Shown here: in pieces, positions 50,821 to 59,040 of the stretch | Layout: each line of letters opens with the position of its first letter | How positions within the stretch are numbered: position 1 is the first letter of the stretch | Source of the DNA: Bacillota bacterium | GTDB lineage: Bacteria > Bacillota > Clostridia > Christensenellales > Aristaeellaceae | DNA: 64,000 nucleotides | Assembly: GCA_023404345.1 (NCBI GenBank) | Contig: JAEYCB010000047.1 | Coordinates: 31,664 to 95,663 of the forward strand | Direction of reading: 5' to 3' | Made by a program: the position numbers and the translations under genes | The notes under the pieces: model-generated | Told to the model about the DNA's origin: nothing | What the model saw: only the letters and a program-made list of their open reading frames with translations | The model's database searches: none

Positions 50821-52398
50821 TTAGGAAAAATGCACAATGCACAGGTCATCTGTTATCACGATGCTGCCCTCCGCCGGATAGCAGGGCATAGCCTGCACGA
50901 TGGCAGCCTCCTCCTCTGTAGGCTGCCAGTCCTCCACGGGTTCTAGCGGAAGCCCCGCAACCTGCGTGAGCATACGTACGGACACATGCGGCCAGGCGTA
51001 ATCCACTTCGTTTAATATTCCCACAAATGGCAAAAAGCGGTCTGCAATATCGTACTCAAAATAAATCAGTGATTCTTTTTCATTAAGATATCCTACTGTA
51101 ACCAGCCGCAGCCCCGGCTGGTATCCCGGCATGCTTTCAATGCGCGCCGCTACCCGCGACATGAAATGCTCTGCTCGGGTATAGGCCATATACATACGGT
51201 AATAAGCCTGGTTATCGATCACAGCAAGCGAAAAGCCATAAACCAAATACGCAGTGGCCAGCAACGGTGCACACGCGCGCTTGGCCATACCGGTCCGTCT
51301 AGTCCCATCCGGCAGGGGCTGGGGATTCATGCACAAGACCGGTTGCAGCAGCAATACGATCATCGGTATCAGCGTAATGTGGTGAACGACGATCTCGTCC
51401 CCCATAAAATAGATACCAGCCGCCGAGGCGGGCAGCAGCAGGGCGCATGCAACCAGCAGGGCCGCATGCCCCCAACGTCTTGCCAGCAGTGCGCGAATCA
51501 CGGTCGCCACCAGCCAAACCCAGCCCAGTACAATGGCGCCGCCCTGCGCCAGCCGCATTAACTTGGTGGTATAGGATGGCGTATCCGTAAAATACCATTC
51601 CAGCGCCGTGCGGTAGGCGGTCTGCAGCTTGGCCGGAAGATCGTTCCAAGAGACTTGACCCATGTGGTTGATACCCTGATATTCGTTCAGGGTTATCCCG
51701 CCTATATGAACAACCACCCACACTCCAGCAAAATACAGCGCCAGCCCGCCCAATGCAACCAAAGCACAACGTATGGCCATGCTCCACGCAGCGCCTGGGG
51801 TGCGGCCCTCGTCCCGCGTAGCATACCAGATGACAAACACAATCAGCAGCCCAATCGCCAACATTAAAAACACCTGGTAAACGCCTGTGGCCAGCATCAC
51901 GCATAGCGCTGCCCATATCAAGCCCAGCCGGCCCCCGCGGCGTATCATCCACGGCGCTGCCATAGCGCAAGCTATGCCAAGCATAAACGCATGCGCCTGG
52001 TACATGTAACAGTAGATAGATACATTGACCGGAAAGACTACCGCAACCACCGCGACAGCCCCGGCCTGCCACGCATGCCGGCAATCAAATGCATCACACA
52101 GCAAAAAGGATGCACCGCTTAAAAACAACAGTCCCAGAATACCGTTGAGCCAGGGCACGCTCATGGTGGAAAACAATTTCCAAAAAATGTAGAGGACAAA
52201 ACGTCCCGACTCTGCGCCCACTCCGGTCAGGTCCACATAGTGCTTCATATCGTCATGGTTGGGAATTTTGTTGGCAAACATAAAGCCATGCGTCAGCATG
52301 CCCACCAGCATGCCCACCACCAAGCAGAATTGAAGCAGCTGGCGGCGGGTGAGCGTGGCGCCAAGCCATTTCTGTACCATTTTCGCGCAGTTTTTCAT
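50821..52398 (-). CDS. GtrII-like glucosyltransferase, paralogue 3
   Basis: The 525-residue product starts with a basic amphipathic segment (MKNCAKMVQKWLG) then LLQFCLVVGMLVGML and the loop FANKIPNHDDMKHYVDLTG. About ten helices and the C-terminal soluble domain (VDYAWPHVSVRMLTQVAG; DWQPTEEEAAIVQAMPCYP) match paralogue 2 closely. It is the first gene of the array, 57 bases ahead of paralogue 2. No clear promoter was seen in the 80 bases before it, which hold the purA terminator. Confidence 0.76.
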   Translation of the reverse strand: MKNCAKMVQKWLGATLTRRQLLQFCLVVGMLVGMLTHGFMFANKIPNHDDMKHYVDLTGVGAESGRFVLYIFWKLFSTMSVPWLNGILGLLFLSGASFLLCDAFDCRHAWQAGAVAVVAVVFPVNVSIYCYMYQAHAFMLGIACAMAAPWMIRRGGRLGLIWAALCVMLATGVYQVFLMLAIGLLIVFVIWYATRDEGRTPGAAWSMAIRCALVALGGLALYFAGVWVVVHIGGITLNEYQGINHMGQVSWNDLPAKLQTAYRTALEWYFTDTPSYTTKLMRLAQGGAIVLGWVWLVATVIRALLARRWGHAALLVACALLLPASAAGIYFMGDEIVVHHITLIPMIVLLLQPVLCMNPQPLPDGTRRTGMAKRACAPLLATAYLVYGFSLAVIDNQAYYRMYMAYTRAEHFMSRVAARIESMPGYQPGLRLVTVGYLNEKESLIYFEYDIADRFLPFVGILNEVDYAWPHVSVRMLTQVAGLPLEPVEDWQPTEEEAAIVQAMPCYPAEGSIVITDDLCIVHFS

Positions 52399-52445
52399 AG
52401 CTTTTCAGCTCTTTCCCCTATATCTTAAGCGGATAGACAAAAGCA

Positions 52446-52471
52446 GGGGGAGCGCTTATGCGCTCCTCCTG
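52446..52471 (-). terminator. Terminator after purA
   Basis: AGGAGGAGCGC pairs with GCGCTCCCCCT around an ATAA loop on the minus strand, followed by GCTTTTG, ten bases past the purA stop. Confidence 0.6.
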
Positions 52472-52480
52472 CGCCCTGGC

Positions 52481-53755
52481 TTACCGGTACAGCATCTCCT
52501 CGCGCTTGGGGCCGGTGGAGATCATGCGAATGGGTACCTGAAGTTCCTTTTCGATAAAGGTAATATAGTTCTTGCAGTTTTCAGGCAGCTGATCCCATTC
52601 GGTCACGCCGCGAACATCGCACTTCCAGCCGGGCAGCAGCGTATAAACCGGCTTGCAGCGCATCAGCGTGGGCGTGGAGGGAAAATCGGTGATGGTTTTT
52701 CCATCAACCTCATATGCTGTGCATACGGGAATCTGGTCCAAGTAGCCCAGCACGTCCAGGTTGGTCAGCACGGCCTCAGTCGCGCCCTGCACCATGCAAC
52801 CATAGCGAGTAGCCACAGCGTCGAACCAGCCCACCCGGCGCGGACGGCCCGTAGTAGCGCCGTATTCACCCGCATCACCGCCACGGTCGCGCAGTTCTTT
52901 GGCCTCATCGCCAAACAGCTCCGTGGTGAAAGGACCTGCCCCCACGCAGCTGGAATAGGCCTTGGTAACGCAGTACACATCCTTAATGGCAGAGGCAGGC
53001 ACGCCCGCACCCACCGTGCCGTAACCAGCCAGCGGAGAGGAGGAGGTGGTATAGGGATAGATGCCGTGGTCGGGGTCGCGCAGGCTGCCCAGCTGGCCCT
53101 CCAGCAACACGGTCTTACCCTCCTTGAGCGCTTTATGCAGATAGAGGGTGGTATCGATCACCATGGGACGGATGCGCTCACCCAAAGCCTTGACATGGGC
53201 AATAAGCGCCTCCAGATCGATGGGCGGCTTGTGATAGAGGTTGGAAAGTGTCACGTTCTTCTGCGCAACGGCACTGGAAAGGCGCTGACGCAGAATCTCC
53301 TCGTCATAGATCTGGCAAACCTGAATGCCAATCTTGAGGTACTTGTCGCCGTAGAAAGGCGCAATACCGCTCTTGGTGGAGCCAAAGCCCGCCTTGCCCA
53401 GGCGTTCCTCTTCAAAGCGATCAAAGTCCACATGGTAGGGGAGCATGACCTGTGCCCGGTCGGAGATATACAGTTTGGGCTTGGGAACCCCACGTTGGAC
53501 CACGCTGTCGTACTCGTTGAGCAGCTTTTCAATATCCAGCGCTACACCCGGCCCGATGATGTTGGCAATGTTCTGATGAAAAACGCCTGACGGAAGCAAA
53601 TGCAGAGCGAATTTGCCATAGTTGTTAATGATGGTGTGCCCTGCGTTGGCGCCGCCCTGAAAGCGCACGACAACGTCGCTGCGTTCAGCCAGCACGTCGG
53701 TAATCTTGCCTTTGCCCTCGTCGCCCCAGTTTGCGCCTACGATGCTACGGACCAT
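52481..53755 (-). CDS. purA: Adenylosuccinate synthetase
   Basis: The 424-residue enzyme joins IMP and aspartate using GTP, the first committed step to AMP. The GTP-binding P-loop GANWGDEGKGK lies at residues 7-17 with the catalytic Asp, followed by FQGGANAGHTIIN (catalytic His), LLEGQLGSLRDPDHGIYPYTTSS and TGRPRRVGWFD. Length is normal. The start at 53755 follows AAGGGGATC; a longer reading has no resemblance to the family. It is divergent from a small FMN-binding protein gene. Confidence 0.96.
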   Translation of the reverse strand: MVRSIVGANWGDEGKGKITDVLAERSDVVVRFQGGANAGHTIINNYGKFALHLLPSGVFHQNIANIIGPGVALDIEKLLNEYDSVVQRGVPKPKLYISDRAQVMLPYHVDFDRFEEERLGKAGFGSTKSGIAPFYGDKYLKIGIQVCQIYDEEILRQRLSSAVAQKNVTLSNLYHKPPIDLEALIAHVKALGERIRPMVIDTTLYLHKALKEGKTVLLEGQLGSLRDPDHGIYPYTTSSSPLAGYGTVGAGVPASAIKDVYCVTKAYSSCVGAGPFTTELFGDEAKELRDRGGDAGEYGATTGRPRRVGWFDAVATRYGCMVQGATEAVLTNLDVLGYLDQIPVCTAYEVDGKTITDFPSTPTLMRCKPVYTLLPGWKCDVRGVTEWDQLPENCKNYITFIEKELQVPIRMISTGPKREEMLYR

Positions 53756-53829
53756 AAAAATGATCCCCTTTCCGATGGTTTTTCCACGCCGCCCGGCGGC
53801 GCGGAAGCAGGGCTGAAGCCCCACCCTTT

Positions 53830-53858
53830 TTTATACTATACCGTGTATGGAATGTCAA
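53830..53858 (-). promoter_or_regulatory. Promoter of purA
   Basis: A perfect TTGACA (53853-53858), 17 bp, TATAAA (53830-53835) on the minus strand. It overlaps the leader of the divergent gene. A CGCCGCC/GGCGGCG hairpin lies in the purA leader. Confidence 0.7.
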
Positions 53859-53878
53859 GCAAGCAGGAGGAAAACCAC

Positions 53879-54316
53879 ATGTCAAAAAAGCGTATCGCCC
53901 TCAGTCTGGCCCTGATGCTGCTCGTAACCCCGTCTGCCCTGGCTCTGCCGTACCAGGATGGCGTCTACCGTGATCTTGGGACGGGATATAACGACGAGGT
54001 AGTGGTAACCGTCACCGTCCGCGACGGCAAGATAATCGAACTGACCGCTGAAAACAGGGGTGGTGGAGAAAAAAGCGAATACTTCGTAAAAGCCGAAGAG
54101 GGACTTTCCAAAGCCATACTGGAGAAGCAATCCATCGACGGCGTGGATGCGGTGGCCGGGGCCACCGGCACCAGCGACAGCATCCTCACTGCCATGAAAG
54201 GCATTCTGGAACAGATGGCGTATATGGGGCCCACCGAAGACAGCAACATGGCAACCGCCGGCCCACAGAGCACCCCCGCGGAAGGTGTGCCTGAAAGTAC
54301 TGCCGCACCCATGTAA
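53879..54316 (+). CDS. Small secreted FMN-binding-domain protein
   Basis: The 145-residue product has a signal peptide (MSKKRIALSLALMLLVTPSALA) and then a single FMN-binding domain: YQDGVYRDLGTGYNDEVVVT, and the flavinylation motif DAVAGAT at about residues 90-96. A Thr/Pro/Ala-rich tail follows. It should carry covalently bound FMN outside the membrane, as a small electron carrier, once modified by an ApbE-type transferase that is not in the window. AGGAGG with eight-base spacing sets the start. It is divergent from purA and convergent with the deacylase gene. Confidence 0.82.
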   Translation: MSKKRIALSLALMLLVTPSALALPYQDGVYRDLGTGYNDEVVVTVTVRDGKIIELTAENRGGGEKSEYFVKAEEGLSKAILEKQSIDGVDAVAGATGTSDSILTAMKGILEQMAYMGPTEDSNMATAGPQSTPAEGVPESTAAPM

Positions 54317-54323
54317 CCCCGAT

Positions 54324-54791
54324 TTACTCCAAAATCTGCGATACATCCACCCAGCCTTCGGCATGCGAAGCCTCTTCCAGCTGGGGCAGGGTAACTTCCA
54401 CAGCGCTGTTAGGGGTACCGGCAGCGGGGAAAACCGTATCGAACCGCTTAAGCGATTCATCCAGATACACCTTTACACCTTCCGGTGCAAGAAAAGGACA
54501 CACACCGCCAACCGGGAAGCCTGTCAGCTCGGCCACCTGCTCGTGGCCGAGCATTTTTGCCTTTTGGTGAAAGGCCGCCTTAAACTTCGTATTGTTTACC
54601 TTTGCGTCACCCGCCAGCACAATCAAAACAGGCGCGCCGTCCACCAGAAAGCTCATCGTCTTGGCGATGCGGCACGGCTCGCATCCCACGGCCACCGCCG
54701 CCAGCTCCACTGTGGCGCTGGACACCTCAAACTGCATAGCATTCAGTCCCTGTCCGGCCAGATAGGCCCTGACCTGTTCAAAGCTCATCAT
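54324..54791 (-). CDS. YbaK/EbsC family protein (aminoacyl-tRNA deacylase-like)
   Basis: The 155-residue product matches the YbaK/ProX fold that hydrolyses mischarged tRNAs such as Cys-tRNA(Pro). The core runs TVELAAVAVGCEPCRIAKTMSF, VLIVLAGDAKVNNTKFKAAF, and GFPVGGVCPFLAPEGVKVYLD, the last being the conserved G-x-x-P-x-G block; the Lys in RIAKT is the family's catalytic residue. Specific substrate is unknown. GAAAGGG precedes the ATG. Last gene after the ABC exporter pair, 26 bases downstream. Confidence 0.85.
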   Translation of the reverse strand: MMSFEQVRAYLAGQGLNAMQFEVSSATVELAAVAVGCEPCRIAKTMSFLVDGAPVLIVLAGDAKVNNTKFKAAFHQKAKMLGHEQVAELTGFPVGGVCPFLAPEGVKVYLDESLKRFDTVFPAAGTPNSAVEVTLPQLEEASHAEGWVDVSQILE

Positions 54792-54817
54792 TTATCACCC
54801 TTTCCATCATTCGTGCG

Positions 54818-55639
54818 TTACGGCTGGGGAGTCGTACGCATACACAGATAGCTCAGCGGCAGAGAAGCCGTCGCCGCGCCCAGCTGAATCCATTGCCACT
54901 TTTCCTCCACAAAGCGCGCTACCTTGGCCAGCCACTGCATCCATTCAAATCCCATAGACATGATCTGCATATCCATACCACTTTCCAGCGCGGCCGTTGT
55001 TTCGCGGATAAATGGCATAAGCGTCAGCATGAAGCACGCGAAGGGCACGCCCAGCACTACCGCCAGTGTCAAACCCCGTCTGCGCCGGAGACAGCAGGCC
55101 AATAGATAGAACAGGAATGTCCACTCCAAAAGCCACAAAAGCTGTAGGGGCAGCCGCGTTAAAGATGCGTTGAGGGTATAACCCAGCAGCGCTGCACCTG
55201 ATGGCAATGCCTCCGTATAACTTATCAGGCTGAAGCGTTCCGGCAGCGCCTGAGAGAGAAACAGTACGGCCCCACCTGCTGCCAGATTGATCAGCAACGT
55301 TCCCAGCAGAAACACCGCCGCGCTCAAAAACAGCGCCAGTATATTGCTCATCCATACCGGGAAGCGTGGCGCACCAAACCGAAGCAAAAAACGTGTACGG
55401 CTGTGTGCAGCCAGGCAAGCGCATACCAGCAACAGGGCTATGGTAAGGGAAAAATCGGCGGATACGCCTTCCATGCTCAAATCGCCTGCTCCCGCCAGGG
55501 CCACAGCAATCGCGACAACATTGCCCATAAGCAGTACCAGCAGGCCCCATCCGGCCAGCCGTCCCATCCATGCCCGGTGATAGCGCATCGCTCCCAGAAA
55601 GCGTGAGCGCTTCATCCAACCCGCATATTTAAATGGCAT
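54818..55639 (-). CDS. ABC exporter membrane subunit
   Basis: The 273-residue product has six hydrophobic segments and no recognisable enzyme motifs. It overlaps the ATPase gene by 11 bases, so it is the membrane partner of that two-gene ABC exporter (ABC-2-like, similar in arrangement to YtrB-type pairs). AAGGAGG precedes its ATG inside the end of the ATPase gene. Substrate unknown; no GntR regulator or two-component genes accompany it. Confidence 0.65.
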   Translation of the reverse strand: MPFKYAGWMKRSRFLGAMRYHRAWMGRLAGWGLLVLLMGNVVAIAVALAGAGDLSMEGVSADFSLTIALLLVCACLAAHSRTRFLLRFGAPRFPVWMSNILALFLSAAVFLLGTLLINLAAGGAVLFLSQALPERFSLISYTEALPSGAALLGYTLNASLTRLPLQLLWLLEWTFLFYLLACCLRRRRGLTLAVVLGVPFACFMLTLMPFIRETTAALESGMDMQIMSMGFEWMQWLAKVARFVEEKWQWIQLGAATASLPLSYLCMRTTPQP

Positions 55640-56531
55640 TGCGCTCTGCCTCCTTTTCCCCGGTCAAAAACACAAACAGCCTTTGCAGACTCACTGGCCC
55701 TGTCTGCACATGTCCACAGTTATGGATGCGTTCAGCATCCTCCGGGGCGCGCAGCCGCACATAGCGTACCAGCGATCCTGCCACCTCTTCATCCCGAAGA
55801 TCGGCAAGGCCCTCCGTCGCAGCGCGTACCTCACTTGCTTCACCCGATACGCACAGGTATAGCCTTGTCAGCTCCTCCGGCGCGCCCTGGGCCAGCAGCC
55901 TTCCGCTGTCAATCATCACGGCATAATCCAACGTGCGCGCCACCTCGTCAATCAGATGGGTACTGATCAGAAAGGTGCGCTCCGGCTCTCTTCGATGGAG
56001 CTCCAAAACCGCATCATAGAACCGTTCACGCATCACCGCATCCAGTCCCAAGCCGGGTTCGTCAAATACCGTCAGCTCCGCACCGGATGCCAGACCTGCG
56101 CAAAGAAGCAACGCCGTCTGCATGCCGCGGCTATATCCTTTGAGCGCCTTTTTTAGAGAAAGCCCAAACAAAGGAATCAGTCGATCCGCCTGTTCCTGCT
56201 GCCAAGAGGGAAACAGCCCTCGGCACACCGCAAGGAATTCGGCGGCGTTTTTCAATCCTGCAAAGTCGGGCGTATCCCCAATGAGGCACAAGCGGCTCAG
56301 CGCTGCCGTTTTTATCGTGCTGCCAAAAAGCTCGGCTTTCCCGGCCGTTTGGCGAATCTGGCCGCTTATGATGCGCAGCAGCGTGCTCTTGCCCGCCCCA
56401 TTACGCCCCAAAAGGCCCACTACCTGGCCCGCCTCTACTGAAAAGTCCAACCCGTCCAGGGCCACAGCCCGACCGAAACGCTTTGTAAGGCCACAACTGC
56501 GGATAGCGGGTATCGCATTGGTTTCCATCAT
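55629..56531 (-). CDS. ABC exporter ATPase
   Basis: The 300-residue product has Walker A GLLGRNGAGKSTLLRII (about 37-53), Q-loop region in LCLIGDTPDF, signature LKGYSRGMQTALLLCAGLASG (split around residue 137, with YSRGM in place of LSGGQ) and Walker B LTVFDEPGLGLD. ISTHLIDEVARTLDYAVMI is the switch region. The relaxed signature is found in YtrB-like exporters. A C-terminal extension of about 70 residues may contact the membrane subunit. GAGAGG precedes the first of two ATGs. Confidence 0.87.
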   Translation of the reverse strand: MMETNAIPAIRSCGLTKRFGRAVALDGLDFSVEAGQVVGLLGRNGAGKSTLLRIISGQIRQTAGKAELFGSTIKTAALSRLCLIGDTPDFAGLKNAAEFLAVCRGLFPSWQQEQADRLIPLFGLSLKKALKGYSRGMQTALLLCAGLASGAELTVFDEPGLGLDAVMRERFYDAVLELHRREPERTFLISTHLIDEVARTLDYAVMIDSGRLLAQGAPEELTRLYLCVSGEASEVRAATEGLADLRDEEVAGSLVRYVRLRAPEDAERIHNCGHVQTGPVSLQRLFVFLTGEKEAERNAI

Positions 56532-56558
56532 GAAAAAACCTCTCCAAAAACATATAAA

Positions 56559-56584
56559 GGGGAGAGGCGCACACGCCTCTCCCC
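56559..56584 (-). terminator. Terminator after leuS
   Basis: GGGGAGAGGCG and CGCCTCTCCCC form a perfect 11-bp stem with a four-base loop, followed on the minus strand by TTTATATGTTTTT. Confidence 0.75.
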
Positions 56585-56595
56585 CGCGTCGCCGC

Positions 56596-59016
56596 TTATT
56601 TTACAATCAAATTGCACAGACGGCCCGGTACAAAGATAACTTTCGCAATAGTCTTTCCGCCCACGATTTGCTGGACATCCGCACGCTGAGGAAGTTCCTT
56701 TTCAGCCTGCTCGCGGGTCATGTCCGGCGAAACCATGATGCGGCCGCGTACCTTGCCGTTGACCTGTACGCCAATTTCCACCTCGGCTCGCTTCATGGCC
56801 TTCTCGTCATAAGCAGGCCAGGGCTCGCGGGCCAGGCCGCTGCCAAAGCCCATCTGCTCCCACATTTCCTCGCAGATATGCGGAGCCACGGGACTGAGCA
56901 GCAGAATCAGCGTGCGCAGCTCGTCACGGGTGCAGCCACCGGCGGCATAGAATTCATTGACCAGAGACATCATGGCGGCAATGGCCGTGTTGTACTTCAT
57001 GGCCTCGTAATCCTCGCCGACCTTCTTGATGGTCTCATGCATCAGCGGGGTGAGCGCCTTGGAGTAGCCCTCTCCGGGAAGAATCATGTCCTGAAGGCGC
57101 CACACGCGATCGAGGAAACGACGACAGCCGCGCGCACCGTTGGTAGACCACGGAATGGCCTGATCGAATGCGCCCATGAACATTTCGTACAGGCGGAAGG
57201 CGTCCGCGCCCAGCTCATTGACGATGTCGTCGGGATTGATGATATTGCCGCGAGACTTGGACATCTTCTCGTTGTTCTCGCCCAGAATCATGCCATGGCT
57301 GGTGCGCTTCTGGTACGGTTCCGGCGCCTTGACCAGCCCCAGATCATGCAAAAACAGATGCCAGAAGCGGCTGTAGAGCAGGTGCAGCGTGGTGTGCTCC
57401 ATGCCGCCATTGTACCAGTCCACGGGCATGAAGTAGTCCAGCGCCTCCTGGCTGGCGAACGCCTTGTCATCATGCGGGTCGCAGTAGCGCAGGAAATACC
57501 AGCTCGAACCCGCCCACTGGGGCATGGTATCGGTCTCGCGCTTGGCGGGGCCGCCGCACTTGGGGCAGGTGGTGTTGACCCAGTCGGTCATGGCTGCCAG
57601 AGGACTTTCACCGCTGTCGGTGGGCTCGTAGTTTTCCACGTCAGGCAGGAGCACGGGCAGCTCGCTCTCCGGCACCGGCACGGTGCCACAGTGCGGGCAG
57701 TGCACCACAGGAATGGGCTCGCCCCAATAACGCTGACGGCTGAACACCCAGTCACGCAGCTTGTAGTTGATCTTGCGTTCGCCCAGGCCCTTTTCTACCA
57801 GCCAGTCGATGATCTTCTTCTTTGCATCGGCTACGCGCAGGCCGTTGAGGAAGTCGCTGTTGCACAGCACGCCATCCACGATGTCGGTGTAGGCTTCCTT
57901 GGTGATGTCGCCGCCTGCGACCACCTCCACCATGGGAATGCCGAACTTTGTAGCAAATTCCCAGTCGCGGGTGTCATGCGCAGGCACGGCCATGATAGCG
58001 CCGGTGCCGTAGCTCATGAGCACATAGTCGCTGACCCAGATGGGGATCTCCTTGCCATTGACGGGATTGACGGCGCGGATACCGTCGATCCGAACGCCGG
58101 TCTTGTCCTTGGCAAGTTCGGTGCGCTCAAAGTCGCTCTTTTTGGCGGCCTCATCGCGGTAGGCGGCGATAGCAGCATAGTTGGCGATCTCATCCTTGTA
58201 TTTTTCAATGAGGGGGTGTTCTGGGCTGACAACCATGTAGGTAGCGCCAAAGAGGGTATCGGGACGGGTGGTAAACACACGCAGCTTCTCATCCTTGCCG
58301 GCGAGCTGGAAGTCCACCTCCGCGCCCTCACTGCGGCCGATCCAGTTGCGCTGCTGGGTCTTGACCGCTTCGATGAAATCCACATGATCCAGCCCATCCA
58401 GCAGCTTCTGGGCATACTTGGTGATGCGCAGCATCCACTGGCTCTTCACCCGGCGCACCACCTGGCTGCCGCAGCGTTCGCACACGCCGCCCACAACCTC
58501 TTCATTGGCCAGACCGCACTTGCAGCCGGTGCACCAGTTGATGGGCATTTCGGCCTTGTAGGCCAGGCCGTTTTCCAGCAGTTTCAGAAAAATCCACTGA
58601 GTCCACTTGTAGTAGGCGGGATCGGTGGTGTTAACCTCGCGCGTGTAGTCGAAGCTAAAGCCCAGGCGCTGGAGCTGTTCACGGAAGTGGTCGATGTTCT
58701 TCTTGGTGACCACGGCGGGATGAACCTTGTTTTTGATGGCGAAGTTCTCTGTCGGCAGGCCGAAAGCATCGTACCCAATGGGATAGAGGACGTTGTAGCC
58801 CTCCATGCGGCGCTTACGTGCGATGATATCCAGCGCCGTATTGGAGCGGGGATGGCCCACGTGCAAGCCATTGCCGCTGGGGTAGGGGAACTCGATCAGG
58901 CAATAATACTTGGGCTTGTCGCTGGGGAATTCGGCATTGAACACACCGCTCTCCTGCCAGCGCTTCTGCCACTTCTTTTCGATTTGTTCGGGGTTATACG
59001 CGGGACGCTCCGGCAT
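56596..59016 (-). CDS. leuS: Leucyl-tRNA synthetase
   Basis: The 806-residue class I synthetase has the HIGH-type motif HVGHPRSN (about 50), a zinc-like Cys segment CTGCKCGLANEEVVGGVCERC, the editing domain (TRPDTLFGATYMVV; GTGAIMAVPAHDTRDWEFA), a second Cys pair region and KMSKSRGN at about 582. The anticodon-binding domain and a short C-terminal domain follow. The HVGHPRSNTALD form differs from the common HVGHPEGYTATD and marks a clostridial variant. AAGGAGAG precedes the ATG. Downstream of gltX by 24 bases. Confidence 0.95.
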   Translation of the reverse strand: MPERPAYNPEQIEKKWQKRWQESGVFNAEFPSDKPKYYCLIEFPYPSGNGLHVGHPRSNTALDIIARKRRMEGYNVLYPIGYDAFGLPTENFAIKNKVHPAVVTKKNIDHFREQLQRLGFSFDYTREVNTTDPAYYKWTQWIFLKLLENGLAYKAEMPINWCTGCKCGLANEEVVGGVCERCGSQVVRRVKSQWMLRITKYAQKLLDGLDHVDFIEAVKTQQRNWIGRSEGAEVDFQLAGKDEKLRVFTTRPDTLFGATYMVVSPEHPLIEKYKDEIANYAAIAAYRDEAAKKSDFERTELAKDKTGVRIDGIRAVNPVNGKEIPIWVSDYVLMSYGTGAIMAVPAHDTRDWEFATKFGIPMVEVVAGGDITKEAYTDIVDGVLCNSDFLNGLRVADAKKKIIDWLVEKGLGERKINYKLRDWVFSRQRYWGEPIPVVHCPHCGTVPVPESELPVLLPDVENYEPTDSGESPLAAMTDWVNTTCPKCGGPAKRETDTMPQWAGSSWYFLRYCDPHDDKAFASQEALDYFMPVDWYNGGMEHTTLHLLYSRFWHLFLHDLGLVKAPEPYQKRTSHGMILGENNEKMSKSRGNIINPDDIVNELGADAFRLYEMFMGAFDQAIPWSTNGARGCRRFLDRVWRLQDMILPGEGYSKALTPLMHETIKKVGEDYEAMKYNTAIAAMMSLVNEFYAAGGCTRDELRTLILLLSPVAPHICEEMWEQMGFGSGLAREPWPAYDEKAMKRAEVEIGVQVNGKVRGRIMVSPDMTREQAEKELPQRADVQQIVGGKTIAKVIFVPGRLCNLIVK

Positions 59017-59040
59017 CTTTCTCTCTCCTTTATCCCATAA

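Noticed and set aside
56122..59040. A 972-codon open frame antisense to leuS and the ABC ATPase gene
   Set aside because: Same shadow pattern; the sense genes are well supported.
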